NCBI GenBank assembly: GCA_026224775.1
Contig: JAMFRP010000056.1
Location: 1-33,368, forward strand
DNA length: 33,368 nucleotides
Direction: 5' to 3'
Source of the DNA: Bacteroidota bacterium
Lineage (GTDB): Bacteria; Bacteroidota; Bacteroidia; Sphingobacteriales; Sphingobacteriaceae
Shown: piece after piece, positions 7,475 through 15,835 of the stretch
Numbering within the stretch: position 1 is the stretch's first letter
Layout: every line of letters begins with the position of its first letter
The notes under the pieces: generated by a model
Database searches by the model: none
What the model was told of the DNA's origin: nothing
Seen by the model: the letters and a program-made list of their open reading frames with translations, nothing else
Program-made: the position numbers and the translations under genes

Positions 7475-8656
7475 ATGAAAAAAATATTCTTTTCAATATT
7501 GGCTTTATTGCCCGCGCTGGCTTTTGCACAAACTCCAGCTGTGCATTCAGCAGCAGCGCCAACGGCCGAAACGCCTCAGTCTTTTTTACTGCAAATCAAA
7601 GTGGGTGATGTAAATGCCCCTGCCAAAGCTTTTTTAATATACCGTTTAGGCGCGAATAATGTTATCGACTCTACCGCTATTGTGAATGGTAACTTTGATT
7701 TTACAGGGTCAATCATCAATCCAACTAATGCTATTCTGTTGATAGATCATAAAGGGGTAGGTTTTTCAAACCTGGATAAATCAACTGATGCTTTAAGTTT
7801 TTACATCGAAAAAGGTAATATATCAATCGCTACCAGTACCGATTCTATTTCAAAAGCGATTATTACTGGTTCGCCAATTAATGATGATAATAAAAAGCTG
7901 ATGGCTCAACTAAGGCCAATTCAACAGGCTGCCGAAAAATTATATACCGAAGCGAATTCGGCAACCCAGAATCAACAAAACTCTGCTGATTTTCAAAGCA
8001 GCATGGAAAGTAAGCGAAAGGATCTGGAATTGCAACAGACTGCTTCGCTTGAAAAATTCATCAGGGAGAATCCTAAAAGCTATTTAAGTTTGCTTGCCCT
8101 AAGCGCATTGGGCCCCAAAATGGATCCATCCGAATTGGAACCTTTATATAATGGCTTATCACAAAATTTAAAAGATATGGAGGGCGGCAAAATGATTGAA
8201 AAATCAATTGACGCCTTAAAACCCACCGAATTAGGAGCCGTTGCCCCTGAATTTACACAAAATGACGTAAATGGTAACCCTGTTTCCCTTTCATCATTCA
8301 GGGGAAAATATGTATTGATTGATTTCTGGGCATCATGGTGCGGCCCTTGTCGTGCAGAAAATCCAAATGTTGTAAAGGCTTATAACAAATTTAAAACCAA
8401 AAACTTTACGGTTTTAGGTGTTTCGCTTGATAAAGCCGAAGCTAAAGATAAATGGATTGCTGCTATAAAAACTGATAGCTTGACCTGGACCCAAGTATCA
8501 GACCTTAATTTTTGGAATAATAAAGTGGCTATACTATATGCCGTGCAATCAATTCCACATAATTTTCTGATTGACCCAAATGGTAAAATAATAGCCAAAG
8601 ATTTGCGTGGCAGCGACCTTGACGCTAAGCTGACGGAGATATTTGGCAAAATGTAA
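7475..8656 (+). CDS. Exported DUF4369/TlpA-like thioredoxin (first tandem copy)
   Basis: Signal peptide MKKIFFSILALLPALAFAQ (cleavage near residue 19), a low-complexity Ala/Pro stretch, a DUF4369-like beta domain (about 37-135), a helical linker (140-235) and a C-terminal TlpA/ResA-type thioredoxin domain with WASWCGPCRAENP (C289, C292) and the cis-Pro loop SIPHNFLIDPNGK. Periplasmic thiol-disulfide exchange is the family role; the actual partner is unknown. The ATG at 7475 is preferred over a TTG at 7466, since it starts a normal signal peptide. The gene is followed at 66 bases by a paralogue of the same design, so the pair probably arose by tandem duplication. Confidence 0.9.
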   Translation: MKKIFFSILALLPALAFAQTPAVHSAAAPTAETPQSFLLQIKVGDVNAPAKAFLIYRLGANNVIDSTAIVNGNFDFTGSIINPTNAILLIDHKGVGFSNLDKSTDALSFYIEKGNISIATSTDSISKAIITGSPINDDNKKLMAQLRPIQQAAEKLYTEANSATQNQQNSADFQSSMESKRKDLELQQTASLEKFIRENPKSYLSLLALSALGPKMDPSELEPLYNGLSQNLKDMEGGKMIEKSIDALKPTELGAVAPEFTQNDVNGNPVSLSSFRGKYVLIDFWASWCGPCRAENPNVVKAYNKFKTKNFTVLGVSLDKAEAKDKWIAAIKTDSLTWTQVSDLNFWNNKVAILYAVQSIPHNFLIDPNGKIIAKDLRGSDLDAKLTEIFGKM

Positions 8657-8722
8657 GCATCATATCAATTATTTATTATTTTTACAAGCAGTACCCCGCT
8701 GACTGTAATTATTATTTTTTAA

Positions 8723-9862
8723 ATGAAAAAACTAATTCTACTAGCGTTGGTAGCGGCGCCCTCCTTGCTATTTGCCCAGGAAAACTTTGTAATAAAAGGT
8801 AAGGTTGGCCACATCAATACACCATCCAAAATATTTTTAACTTATCGCGAAGGCACCAACACTATTACAGATTCATCTGCAATAAAAGATGGCGATTTTG
8901 ATTTTAAAGGCCAGGTTAAAGATATTACCTACGCAAGCCTTGTTGTAGATTACAAAGGTGTTGGCATCCAAAATTTAGATAGAAAGGTACAACATGACGT
9001 ACTGGTTGTTTATTTAGTAAATGGAACAACCGATATTAAAAGTGCCGATTCTTTATCAAAAGCTAAAGTAACCGGTACCAAGGTTAACGAGGATAACCAA
9101 AAATTTAAAGTTTATACAAAATCAATTGCTGACGCGAATAAAGCATTAGAGGCCGAATACGAAGCAACGCCTGCTGAAAAGCGCACCAAAGAATTTAATG
9201 ATTATATTGATAAAAAGGAAGATTCTATATCTGTAAAAGAGAGGGCATTGGATTCATTATATATTCTGGCTAATCCTGATTCATACATGAGCTTACAAGC
9301 TTTAAGAGGTATGGGCGGCCCGTATCCTGATTACACACAATTAGCCCCTGAGTTTGAAAAACTTTCTCCGGCTTTGCGTGCCAGCAATGCAGGTGTTAAA
9401 TACAAAAAATATTTAGATGTAATTAAAAGCGTATCGGTAGGGCAAATAGCTCCTGATTTTGCTCAGCCCGATACAAATGGTACGATGGTTAGCTTGTCAT
9501 CATTCAAAGGCAAATATGTGCTGCTTGATTTTTGGGCATCATGGTGTGGCCCTTGCCGTGCAGAGAATCCTAATGTGGTAAAAGCATTCAATATTTATAA
9601 AGCGAAAAACTTTACCATATTAAGTGTTTCGTTAGATCGCCCGGGTAAAAAAGACAATTGGCTGAAAGCTATCCACAAAGATGGTTTAGCATGGAATCAT
9701 GTATCCGATTTGAAATTTTGGGATAATGATGCTGCAAAACTATACGGCATACAAGCCATCCCACAAAACCTGTTGATTGACCCAAGTGGTAAGATTATTG
9801 CCAAGGATCTTTTTGGTGATGCGCTTGAAAAGAAATTAGGTGAGATATTTGGAACAATGTAA
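8723..9862 (+). CDS. Exported DUF4369/TlpA-like thioredoxin (second tandem copy)
   Basis: 379 residues with the same order as its upstream neighbour: signal peptide MKKLILLALVAAPSLLFAQ, DUF4369-like domain (about 21-120), charged helical linker (125-235) and TlpA-type thioredoxin domain with WASWCGPCRAENP (C275, C278) and AIPQNLLIDPSGK. The thioredoxin domains of the two copies are nearly identical in long stretches, while the linkers differ strongly, which suggests different binding partners or relaxed constraint there. An intrinsic terminator follows at 9893-9930, so the two genes likely form one transcription unit. Confidence 0.92.
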   Translation: MKKLILLALVAAPSLLFAQENFVIKGKVGHINTPSKIFLTYREGTNTITDSSAIKDGDFDFKGQVKDITYASLVVDYKGVGIQNLDRKVQHDVLVVYLVNGTTDIKSADSLSKAKVTGTKVNEDNQKFKVYTKSIADANKALEAEYEATPAEKRTKEFNDYIDKKEDSISVKERALDSLYILANPDSYMSLQALRGMGGPYPDYTQLAPEFEKLSPALRASNAGVKYKKYLDVIKSVSVGQIAPDFAQPDTNGTMVSLSSFKGKYVLLDFWASWCGPCRAENPNVVKAFNIYKAKNFTILSVSLDRPGKKDNWLKAIHKDGLAWNHVSDLKFWDNDAAKLYGIQAIPQNLLIDPSGKIIAKDLFGDALEKKLGEIFGTM

Positions 9863-9892
9863 TTTTTACTAGTCCGAAAGTCTATAAGACAG

Positions 9893-9930
9893 AAAAGTCC
9901 GAAAGTGTATAGCTTTCGGACTTTTGTTTT
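9893..9930 (+). terminator. Intrinsic terminator after the thioredoxin pair
   Basis: AAAAGTCCGAAAG (9893-9905) pairs perfectly with CTTTCGGACTTTT (9913-9925) across a 7-base loop, followed by a T-rich run. A partial extra copy of the left arm (AGTCCGAAAGTCTATAAG) lies just before it at 9871. Confidence 0.85.
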
Positions 9931-9995
9931 TTATACGAACAATCAGATAGTCAAATAATTACACTATTATTGTTAAATAATAGTGAATTTTAAAA

Positions 9996-10247
9996 GTGAA
10001 GATTAAAAATATACTATTAGTAGTATCGCTAATCTGCTTAACACTTAGTGTAAGGGCTCAGGTTCCTGAACTTTGGCAAAGTAGAACGAAAAGAATTTTT
10101 ACAAAGGGACCTGATTCGTCATGTGTAGCATTGTTTTTTTATGTTGGGGACTATAAGGCACATAATATTCCAGTAAAATATGTAGTGCCATTTTCAATTA
10201 GCGATATCTTTCAGAAGTCACATCTGGTAAAAAACACATGGTTATAA
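9996..10247 (+). CDS. Small exported hypothetical protein, probably 5' part of a split gene
   Basis: The 83-residue product from GTG 9996 has a clear signal peptide (MKIKNILLVVSLICLTLSVRAQ) and then about 60 residues of unrecognised sequence. It ends abruptly at TAA 10245 in the middle of what looks like a folded domain. The next ORF (10238-10525) overlaps its last ten bases in the -1 frame and continues without its own signal peptide. The likely explanation is one gene of about 175 codons broken by a one-base change in the A6 run at 10229-10234. The heptamer A_AAA_AAC (10229-10235) is in the correct phase for -1 slippage, so recoding is an alternative. Function unknown. Confidence 0.55.
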   Translation: MKIKNILLVVSLICLTLSVRAQVPELWQSRTKRIFTKGPDSSCVALFFYVGDYKAHNIPVKYVVPFSISDIFQKSHLVKNTWL

Positions 10248-10525
10248 ACATATATAAAACTAAACTTGATGCATTTCTGAAAAACGATTCAAAGGAAATG
10301 ACAATTGATCTCGAATTTCGGGATTTGCTCGACACCGTAGATTATTATTTAGAAATTCCGATTATAATTCCTGGTCGGAAAATAAAAGTTGTCGTTCGTA
10401 ATGATTACCATAAACATATTACCGCCGAAAGCTGTTGTGATAGGCTTATTGATGCGTGTAATCCACATTTAACCCAATTAATTGACATCACGTCTATTGT
10501 GTTTCCCAAAGTGCCAATTAAGTAG
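10238..10525 (+). CDS. Hypothetical protein, probably 3' part of the split gene
   Basis: 95 residues from ATG 10238, not recognised. It has no signal peptide or membrane segment; it is beta-rich (MTIDLEFRDLL, YYLEIPIIIPGRKIKVVVRND) and holds a Cys pair (ESCCDRLIDAC). It lies in the -1 frame relative to the ORF upstream and overlaps it by ten bases. Since the upstream ORF supplies an export signal and this one supplies the rest of a domain, I read the two as pieces of one exported protein. Alone it would be a cytoplasmic fragment. Confidence 0.5.
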   Translation: MVINIYKTKLDAFLKNDSKEMTIDLEFRDLLDTVDYYLEIPIIIPGRKIKVVVRNDYHKHITAESCCDRLIDACNPHLTQLIDITSIVFPKVPIK

Positions 10526-10556
10526 TGATTTGCTTCGATGAAGTAAATAAAATTAC

Positions 10557-11831
10557 CTACAACAAATCAAACCCAATATCTTTCCTGAAATACATGCCGT
10601 CGTAATAGATACGGCTGGCATCGGCTGTTGCTTGTTGCAGTGCGGTAAACATATCGTTTTGTAGTGATGTAATAGCTATTACCCTACCACCTGATGTTTT
10701 GATCTCATCGCCATCAGCATAAGTTCCCGCGTGGAAAATATAAGAATCACGGATGTTTTCCATACCGGTCATTACTTTATCTTTCAGGTATTCGCCGGGG
10801 TAGCCGCCTGCAACCATCATTACGGTTGCTGCTACTTTGTTGGATATGATTAATTCTTTTTCATTCAAATTGCCTTCGGCTACGCCTAATAGCAAATCCA
10901 CAAAATCAGATTCTATCCTTGGCATAACGCTTTCGGTTTCAGGGTCGCCCATGCGGCAATTGTATTCAATCATGTATGGATCACCGTCGCAATTCATCAG
11001 GCCAATAAAAATAAAGCCTTTGTATGATATGCCATCACTTTTTAAACCCTCAATAGTAGGGATCACCATCCTGTCTTCAATCTTTTTCAAAAACGCAGCA
11101 TCCGCAAACGGAACAGGAGATACAGAACCCATGCCGCCTGTGTTTAATCCGGTATCGCCTTCGCCAATACGTTTATAATCTTTGGCTGATGGCAGCATTT
11201 TATAATTAGTGCCATCGGTCAACACAAAAACAGATAGTTCAATGCCCTGTAAAAACTGCTCAACTACTACTTTCGCGCTTGCTTCGCCAAATTTAGCGTT
11301 GGTAAGCATTTCTATCAGTTCTTGTTGAGCTTCTTGTAAGCTGGTGCATATCAGCACTCCTTTGCCTGCAGCTAAACCATCAGCTTTTAAAACAATAGGT
11401 AAGCCAATAGTGGGCAGGTAATCAAAACCTTCTTGCAAAGTTTCGCGAGTGAAGGTTTTTGATGCAGCGGCCGGAATGTTGTGACGCTCCATAAACTGTT
11501 TGGAGAAATCCTTGCTGCCTTCCAGTTGCGCGCCTTCGGCTTGAGGACCGATAACCGGGATGTGCTTGATCTGCTCATCATTCAAAAAGAAATCATGGAT
11601 ACCTTTTACCAGCGGCTCTTCAGGGCCGACCAGTACAAGGTTTATCGCATTAGCTAAAGCAAACTGCTTAATACCTTCAAAATCGGTTACCTTAATATTA
11701 ACGTTGGTGCCGTATTGGCCGGTACCGGCATTGCCGGGTGCAATAAAAAGGTTTTTACATTTTTCGCTTTGCGATAATTTCCAGGCGAAGGCGCTTTCCC
11801 TTCCACCCGAACCAAGTACAAGGATGTTCAT
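10557..11831 (-). CDS. purD: Phosphoribosylamine--glycine ligase (GARS)
   Basis: ATP-grasp enzyme of de novo purine synthesis that joins glycine to 5-phosphoribosylamine. The 424-residue length is normal. The N-terminal MNILVLGSGGRESAFAWKL is the family signature, followed by LVLVGPEEPLVKGI, the ATP-grasp lysine loop VLKADGLAAGKGVLI, and EYNCRMGDPETESVMPR with the metal-binding glutamates and the usual R-M-G-D-P-E-T motif. Transcribed divergently from secA, with about 215 bases between the two starts. A TATCTTTG -7 box lies only five bases ahead of the ATG. No other pur gene is in the window. Confidence 0.97.
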   Translation of the reverse strand: MNILVLGSGGRESAFAWKLSQSEKCKNLFIAPGNAGTGQYGTNVNIKVTDFEGIKQFALANAINLVLVGPEEPLVKGIHDFFLNDEQIKHIPVIGPQAEGAQLEGSKDFSKQFMERHNIPAAASKTFTRETLQEGFDYLPTIGLPIVLKADGLAAGKGVLICTSLQEAQQELIEMLTNAKFGEASAKVVVEQFLQGIELSVFVLTDGTNYKMLPSAKDYKRIGEGDTGLNTGGMGSVSPVPFADAAFLKKIEDRMVIPTIEGLKSDGISYKGFIFIGLMNCDGDPYMIEYNCRMGDPETESVMPRIESDFVDLLLGVAEGNLNEKELIISNKVAATVMMVAGGYPGEYLKDKVMTGMENIRDSYIFHAGTYADGDEIKTSGGRVIAITSLQNDMFTALQQATADASRIYYDGMYFRKDIGFDLL

Positions 11832-11836
11832 GGCGG

Positions 11837-11844
11837 CAAAGATA
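11837..11844 (-). promoter_or_regulatory. -7 promoter element of purD
   Basis: The minus strand reads TATCTTTG, five bases before the ATG. A TTG lies 22 bases further upstream, close to the usual -33 spacing. The transcript would have almost no 5' leader. Confidence 0.55.
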
Positions 11845-11866
11845 GCTTTTTGTGAGTATCAAGTAG

Positions 11867-11955
11867 CAAGTATTTAGTATCAAGATTTGAATCGCAAACT
11901 GGCAGTTTTGCATGTTATTACGGCTAATTACTTGATACTTGATACTAAATACTTG
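11867..11955. repeat. Inverted repeat of GTATCAAGTATTTA units between purD and secA
   Basis: CAAGTATTTAGTATCAAG (11867-11884) is perfectly complementary to 11938-11955, with a 53-base centre. Both arms extend further with shorter TACTTGATAC units. It occupies the divergent promoter region of purD and secA. Confidence 0.75.
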
Positions 11956-11967
11956 ATACCAATTCCT

Positions 11968-11975
11968 TACCTTTG
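11968..11975 (+). promoter_or_regulatory. -7 promoter element of secA
   Basis: TACCTTTG, an exact match to TAnnTTTG, 73 bases before the secA ATG. It sits just outside the inverted repeat. No convincing -33 TTG at 19-22 bases. Confidence 0.5.
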
Positions 11976-12048
11976 CCTGCCATTATGACTTTTCGGATTG
12001 CTGTGGCGCAATTGTTGAGTTCATACGATTTATATATCAGATTATAAC

Positions 12049-15000
12049 ATGTTAGATTTTATCAGTAAGCTTTTTGGAAGCAAATCAGAACGGGATGTAA
12101 AAAGCATTCAGCCTATAGTTGAGAAAATTAAGGCAGAATTTGCCAAACTCGGCGATATAAGCAATGATGAGCTCCGGGCTAAAACCATAACTTTTAAGGA
12201 AACCATAAGCACAGGGCTTTCTGGGATTGATGCTGAAATACAAGCAATTAAAGACCGGATAGAAAATGAGCCTGATTTAGATGTACACATCAAAGTTGAG
12301 CTTTATACCCAACTTGATAAGCTTGAAAAAGACCGTAACAAAGAGTTGGAAGATATATTGATGAATATATTGCCTGAGGCTTTTGCGGTAGTTAAAGAAA
12401 CTGCAGGCCGTTTTGCCGGTAATAAAACTATTGAAGTTACTGCCACAGCGTTTGACCGTGAGCTTGCTGCCCACAAACCAAACGTTGTAATAAAAGGCGA
12501 TAAGGCTATTCACCATAATACCTGGTTGGCTGCCGGTAACGAAGTTACCTGGGATATGGTTCACTATGATGTACAGTTGATTGGCGGTACCGTATTGCAC
12601 CAGGGTAAAATTGCCGAAATGGCAACGGGTGAAGGTAAAACCTTGGTTGCAACCTTACCTGCTTATTTAAATGCACTAGCCGGACAAGGTGTACACATTG
12701 TAACCGTGAATGATTACCTGGCACGCCGTGACTCGGAGTGGATGGGCCCATTGTACGAGTTCCATGGTTTAGCTGTGGATTGTATTGATAAGCATGAGCC
12801 AAATTCAGAAGAACGCCGTAAAGCTTACTTAGCTGATATTACTTTTGGTACCAATAACGAGTTCGGGTTTGATTACCTACGTGACAATATGACACGCAGT
12901 CCTGAAGAACTGGTACAGCGCAAGCAACATTTTGCCATGGTGGATGAGGTTGACTCCGTGTTAATTGATGATGCACGTACTCCGTTAATTATATCTGGTC
13001 CAATCCCTCGTGGTGATGAGCATGAGTTTTATGAATTGAAACCACGCATCGAACGTTTGATCAATGCGCAAAAAGCCTATGTAAATGGTATATTGAATGA
13101 GGCCAAAGCTTTAATCAACGAAGGTAAAACCGGTGTTGACGAGGGTGGCTTATCGTTATTACGTGCATACAGGGGTTTGCCAAAAAGCAAGGCATTAATT
13201 AAATTCCTGAGCGAAGGCGGCAACAGGCAGCTATTGCAAAAAACCGAAAACTATTATATGCAGGATTCCAGCAAGGAAATGCATAAGGTAGATGCCGAAT
13301 TGTTTTTTGTTATCGACGAAAAAAATAACCAGGTTGAACTGGCTGAAAAAGGTATTGAGTTGATCACTTCATCAGGTGAAGATCCTCATTTCTTCGTGAT
13401 GCCTGATGTAGGTTCAGAAATTGCCCACATTGAAAAATCTGATATCCCGGCAGACGAAAAAATTGCCCAGAAGGATGAGCTGATGCGCGATTTCTCTATC
13501 AAGTCAGAGCGTATCCACTCTGTAAGCCAATTATTAAAAGCATATACTTTATTTGAAAAGGATACCGAATACATCCTTGATGATGGAAAAGTAAAAATTG
13601 TTGATGAGCAAACCGGCCGTGTATTGGATGGCCGCCGTTACTCTGACGGTTTACACCAGGCAATTGAGGCTAAAGAAAATGTTAAGGTTGAGGATGCTAC
13701 CCAAACAATGGCAACCATCACCTTGCAAAACTATTTCCGTATGTACCACAAACTTTGCGGTATGACGGGTACTGCTGTTACTGAAGCAGGTGAGTTTTGG
13801 GAAATATATAAACTGGATGTGGTTGAAATACCAACCAACACCCCGGCCAGCCGTGCAGATATGCAAGACTTAGTGTACCGTACAGTTCGCGAAAAATATA
13901 ATGCCGTAGCTGACGAGATTGTAAGCCTAACCCAGGCTGGCAGACCGGTATTGGTGGGTACTACATCGGTAGAAATATCGGAATTATTAAGCCGCATGCT
14001 AAAACTGCGCGGTATTAAACATAACGTATTGAATGCCAAAATGCACCAGAAAGAGGCCGATATTGTAGCCGAAGCAGGTAAAGCAGGCACGGTAACCATT
14101 GCTACTAACATGGCTGGCCGTGGTACGGATATAAAATTAGGTGCAGGCGTTAAGGAAGCCGGTGGTTTAGCCATTGTAGGTACCGAAAGACATGAATCTC
14201 GCCGTGTAGATAGGCAGTTGCGTGGTCGTGCAGGTAGGCAGGGTGATCCGGGTTCATCACAATTCTTTGTGTCGTTAGAGGATAACCTGATGCGTTTATT
14301 TGGTTCTGAGCGTATCTCAAACCTGATGGTACGTATGGGCGTTGAAGAAGGCGAAGTGATCCAGCACTCGATGATTTCTAAATCTATCGAACGCGCGCAG
14401 AAGAAAGTAGAAGAAAATAACTTTGGTGTACGTAAACGTTTGTTAGAGTATGATGATGTGATGAACTCACAGCGTACTGTTATCTACTCAAAACGTAAAA
14501 ACGCTTTATTTGGCGATCGCCTTGACGTGGATTTGAGCAACACCATTTTTGATGTGGTTGAGGATGTAGTTACCGAATACAAAGAGCAAAATAATTTTGA
14601 AGGCTTACAACTGGAGATAATTCGTTTGTTCTCTTTAGATATTGAGCTCAGTCATGACGACTTTACTGCTTTTTCAGTTGATAAATTGACCGATTTGATA
14701 TATGCTGAGGCGATGGGCTTTTACAAACGTAAAGCTGAGGCAATAGCACAACAGGCATTCCCGGTTTTAAAGGATGTATATGATACCCGTGGCCAGTATG
14801 TAGAAAACATTATAGTGCCATTTACCGATGGTGTACATGGCTTGCAAATTGCCGTTCCGCTTAAAAAAGCTATTGATAATCATGGTTTGGAAGTGTTTAA
14901 ATCATTCGAAAAGAACGTTACATTGAGCGAGATTGATGACTCATGGAAAGAGCATCTACGCGAGATGGATGAGTTAAAGCAATCAGTACAAAACGCGGTG

Positions 15001-15360
15001 TACGAACAAAAAGACCCTTTGTTGGTTTATAAATTTGAGGCTTTCGAATTATTCAGAAATATGCTTGCAGCCGTGAATAAAGAGATGGTAAGTTTCCTTT
15101 TCAGAGGTGGAATTGCGGTACAGCAACAGCCTGATGAAATTCGCGAAGCAAAACCATTGCCACGTACTGATTTGAAACAAATGCGTACATCAAAACCAGA
15201 AATGGCTACTGAAACTAATGGTGTGCCAACAATGACCGATACCCGCGAAGTACAGAAACCAACTCCTGTTAGAGTAGAACAAAAAACTAATAGGAATGAT
15301 CCTTGTCCTTGCGGTAGCGGCAAAAAGTTTAAAAACTGCCACGGCCAGGGCCAGGCATAA
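12049..15360 (+). CDS. secA: Preprotein translocase ATPase SecA
   Basis: Motor ATPase that drives unfolded preproteins through SecYEG at the inner membrane. Walker A is MATGEGKT (191-198), Walker B and the DEAD-like motif are DEVD (299-302), followed by ARTPLIISG; helicase domain II carries ATNMAGRGTDIKLG and RQLRGRAGRQGDPG. The C-terminus ends in the SecB/ribosome-binding zinc motif with C1086, C1088, C1097 and H1098 after a variable linker. At 1103 residues it is about 200 longer than E. coli SecA (901), as usual in Bacteroidota, with extra sequence near 40-140 and 345-400. It is followed after ten bases by a SPOR-domain gene on the same strand, probably cotranscribed. Confidence 0.98.
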   Translation: MLDFISKLFGSKSERDVKSIQPIVEKIKAEFAKLGDISNDELRAKTITFKETISTGLSGIDAEIQAIKDRIENEPDLDVHIKVELYTQLDKLEKDRNKELEDILMNILPEAFAVVKETAGRFAGNKTIEVTATAFDRELAAHKPNVVIKGDKAIHHNTWLAAGNEVTWDMVHYDVQLIGGTVLHQGKIAEMATGEGKTLVATLPAYLNALAGQGVHIVTVNDYLARRDSEWMGPLYEFHGLAVDCIDKHEPNSEERRKAYLADITFGTNNEFGFDYLRDNMTRSPEELVQRKQHFAMVDEVDSVLIDDARTPLIISGPIPRGDEHEFYELKPRIERLINAQKAYVNGILNEAKALINEGKTGVDEGGLSLLRAYRGLPKSKALIKFLSEGGNRQLLQKTENYYMQDSSKEMHKVDAELFFVIDEKNNQVELAEKGIELITSSGEDPHFFVMPDVGSEIAHIEKSDIPADEKIAQKDELMRDFSIKSERIHSVSQLLKAYTLFEKDTEYILDDGKVKIVDEQTGRVLDGRRYSDGLHQAIEAKENVKVEDATQTMATITLQNYFRMYHKLCGMTGTAVTEAGEFWEIYKLDVVEIPTNTPASRADMQDLVYRTVREKYNAVADEIVSLTQAGRPVLVGTTSVEISELLSRMLKLRGIKHNVLNAKMHQKEADIVAEAGKAGTVTIATNMAGRGTDIKLGAGVKEAGGLAIVGTERHESRRVDRQLRGRAGRQGDPGSSQFFVSLEDNLMRLFGSERISNLMVRMGVEEGEVIQHSMISKSIERAQKKVEENNFGVRKRLLEYDDVMNSQRTVIYSKRKNALFGDRLDVDLSNTIFDVVEDVVTEYKEQNNFEGLQLEIIRLFSLDIELSHDDFTAFSVDKLTDLIYAEAMGFYKRKAEAIAQQAFPVLKDVYDTRGQYVENIIVPFTDGVHGLQIAVPLKKAIDNHGLEVFKSFEKNVTLSEIDDSWKEHLREMDELKQSVQNAVYEQKDPLLVYKFEAFELFRNMLAAVNKEMVSFLFRGGIAVQQQPDEIREAKPLPRTDLKQMRTSKPEMATETNGVPTMTDTREVQKPTPVRVEQKTNRNDPCPCGSGKKFKNCHGQGQA

Positions 15361-15370
15361 AAAGTTGTTG

Positions 15371-15835
15371 ATGAAGAGTAGGGTATCTGTTTGGAGGATG
15401 GTATTTAGCGTATCAGTAAAATGCGCGGTATTGATTGGATTGCTAGGTTTGCCTTCATTGGTGTTAGCACAAACCCGTGGCAAGGTAGAGGTTGATAGGG
15501 ATCCAAAGGTTGATTCGCTGATCGGTAACTATTTGGTAGGAGGGGGCAAAACCAATACTGGTGAACCCGCTTCTTCGTCTTCAAATGGTTACCGGATACA
15601 AATATTCAGCGGATCTGACCGTAAACAGGCTTACAACGTACAGTCGAAATTCCAAAACAGGTTTCCCGATACGCATACTTATTTATCCTACCGCGACCCA
15701 AACTTTAAAGTAAAAGTTGGTGATTTCAGATCGCGCATAGAAGCTGAAAAAATGGTTGAAGAAATGAAGCCTGCTTTTGGCGGACTTTTCATCATATCCG
15801 AAAAAATAAACCTTCCAAAACTCGATACAGAATAA
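15371..15835 (+). CDS. Exported SPOR-domain protein
   Basis: 154 residues: an N-terminal hydrophobic signal (FSVSVKCAVLIGLLGLPSLVLAQ) and a C-terminal SPOR domain (about 75-150; NGYRIQIFSG ... KVKVGDFRSRIEAEKMVEEMKP). SPOR domains bind denuded peptidoglycan glycans, often at division sites, so a periplasmic envelope role is likely. A longer frame open to 15296 overlaps secA; ATG 15371 is chosen because it lies just past the secA stop and gives a proper signal peptide. The stop TAA shares its last base with the ATG of the next gene (TAATG), which points to translational coupling. Confidence 0.88.
   Translation: MKSRVSVWRMVFSVSVKCAVLIGLLGLPSLVLAQTRGKVEVDRDPKVDSLIGNYLVGGGKTNTGEPASSSSNGYRIQIFSGSDRKQAYNVQSKFQNRFPDTHTYLSYRDPNFKVKVGDFRSRIEAEKMVEEMKPAFGGLFIISEKINLPKLDTE

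Noticed and set aside
13731..14174. 147-residue minus-strand ORF inside secA
   Set aside because: It lies wholly within the conserved SecA helicase domain and has no recognisable features; a shadow frame.
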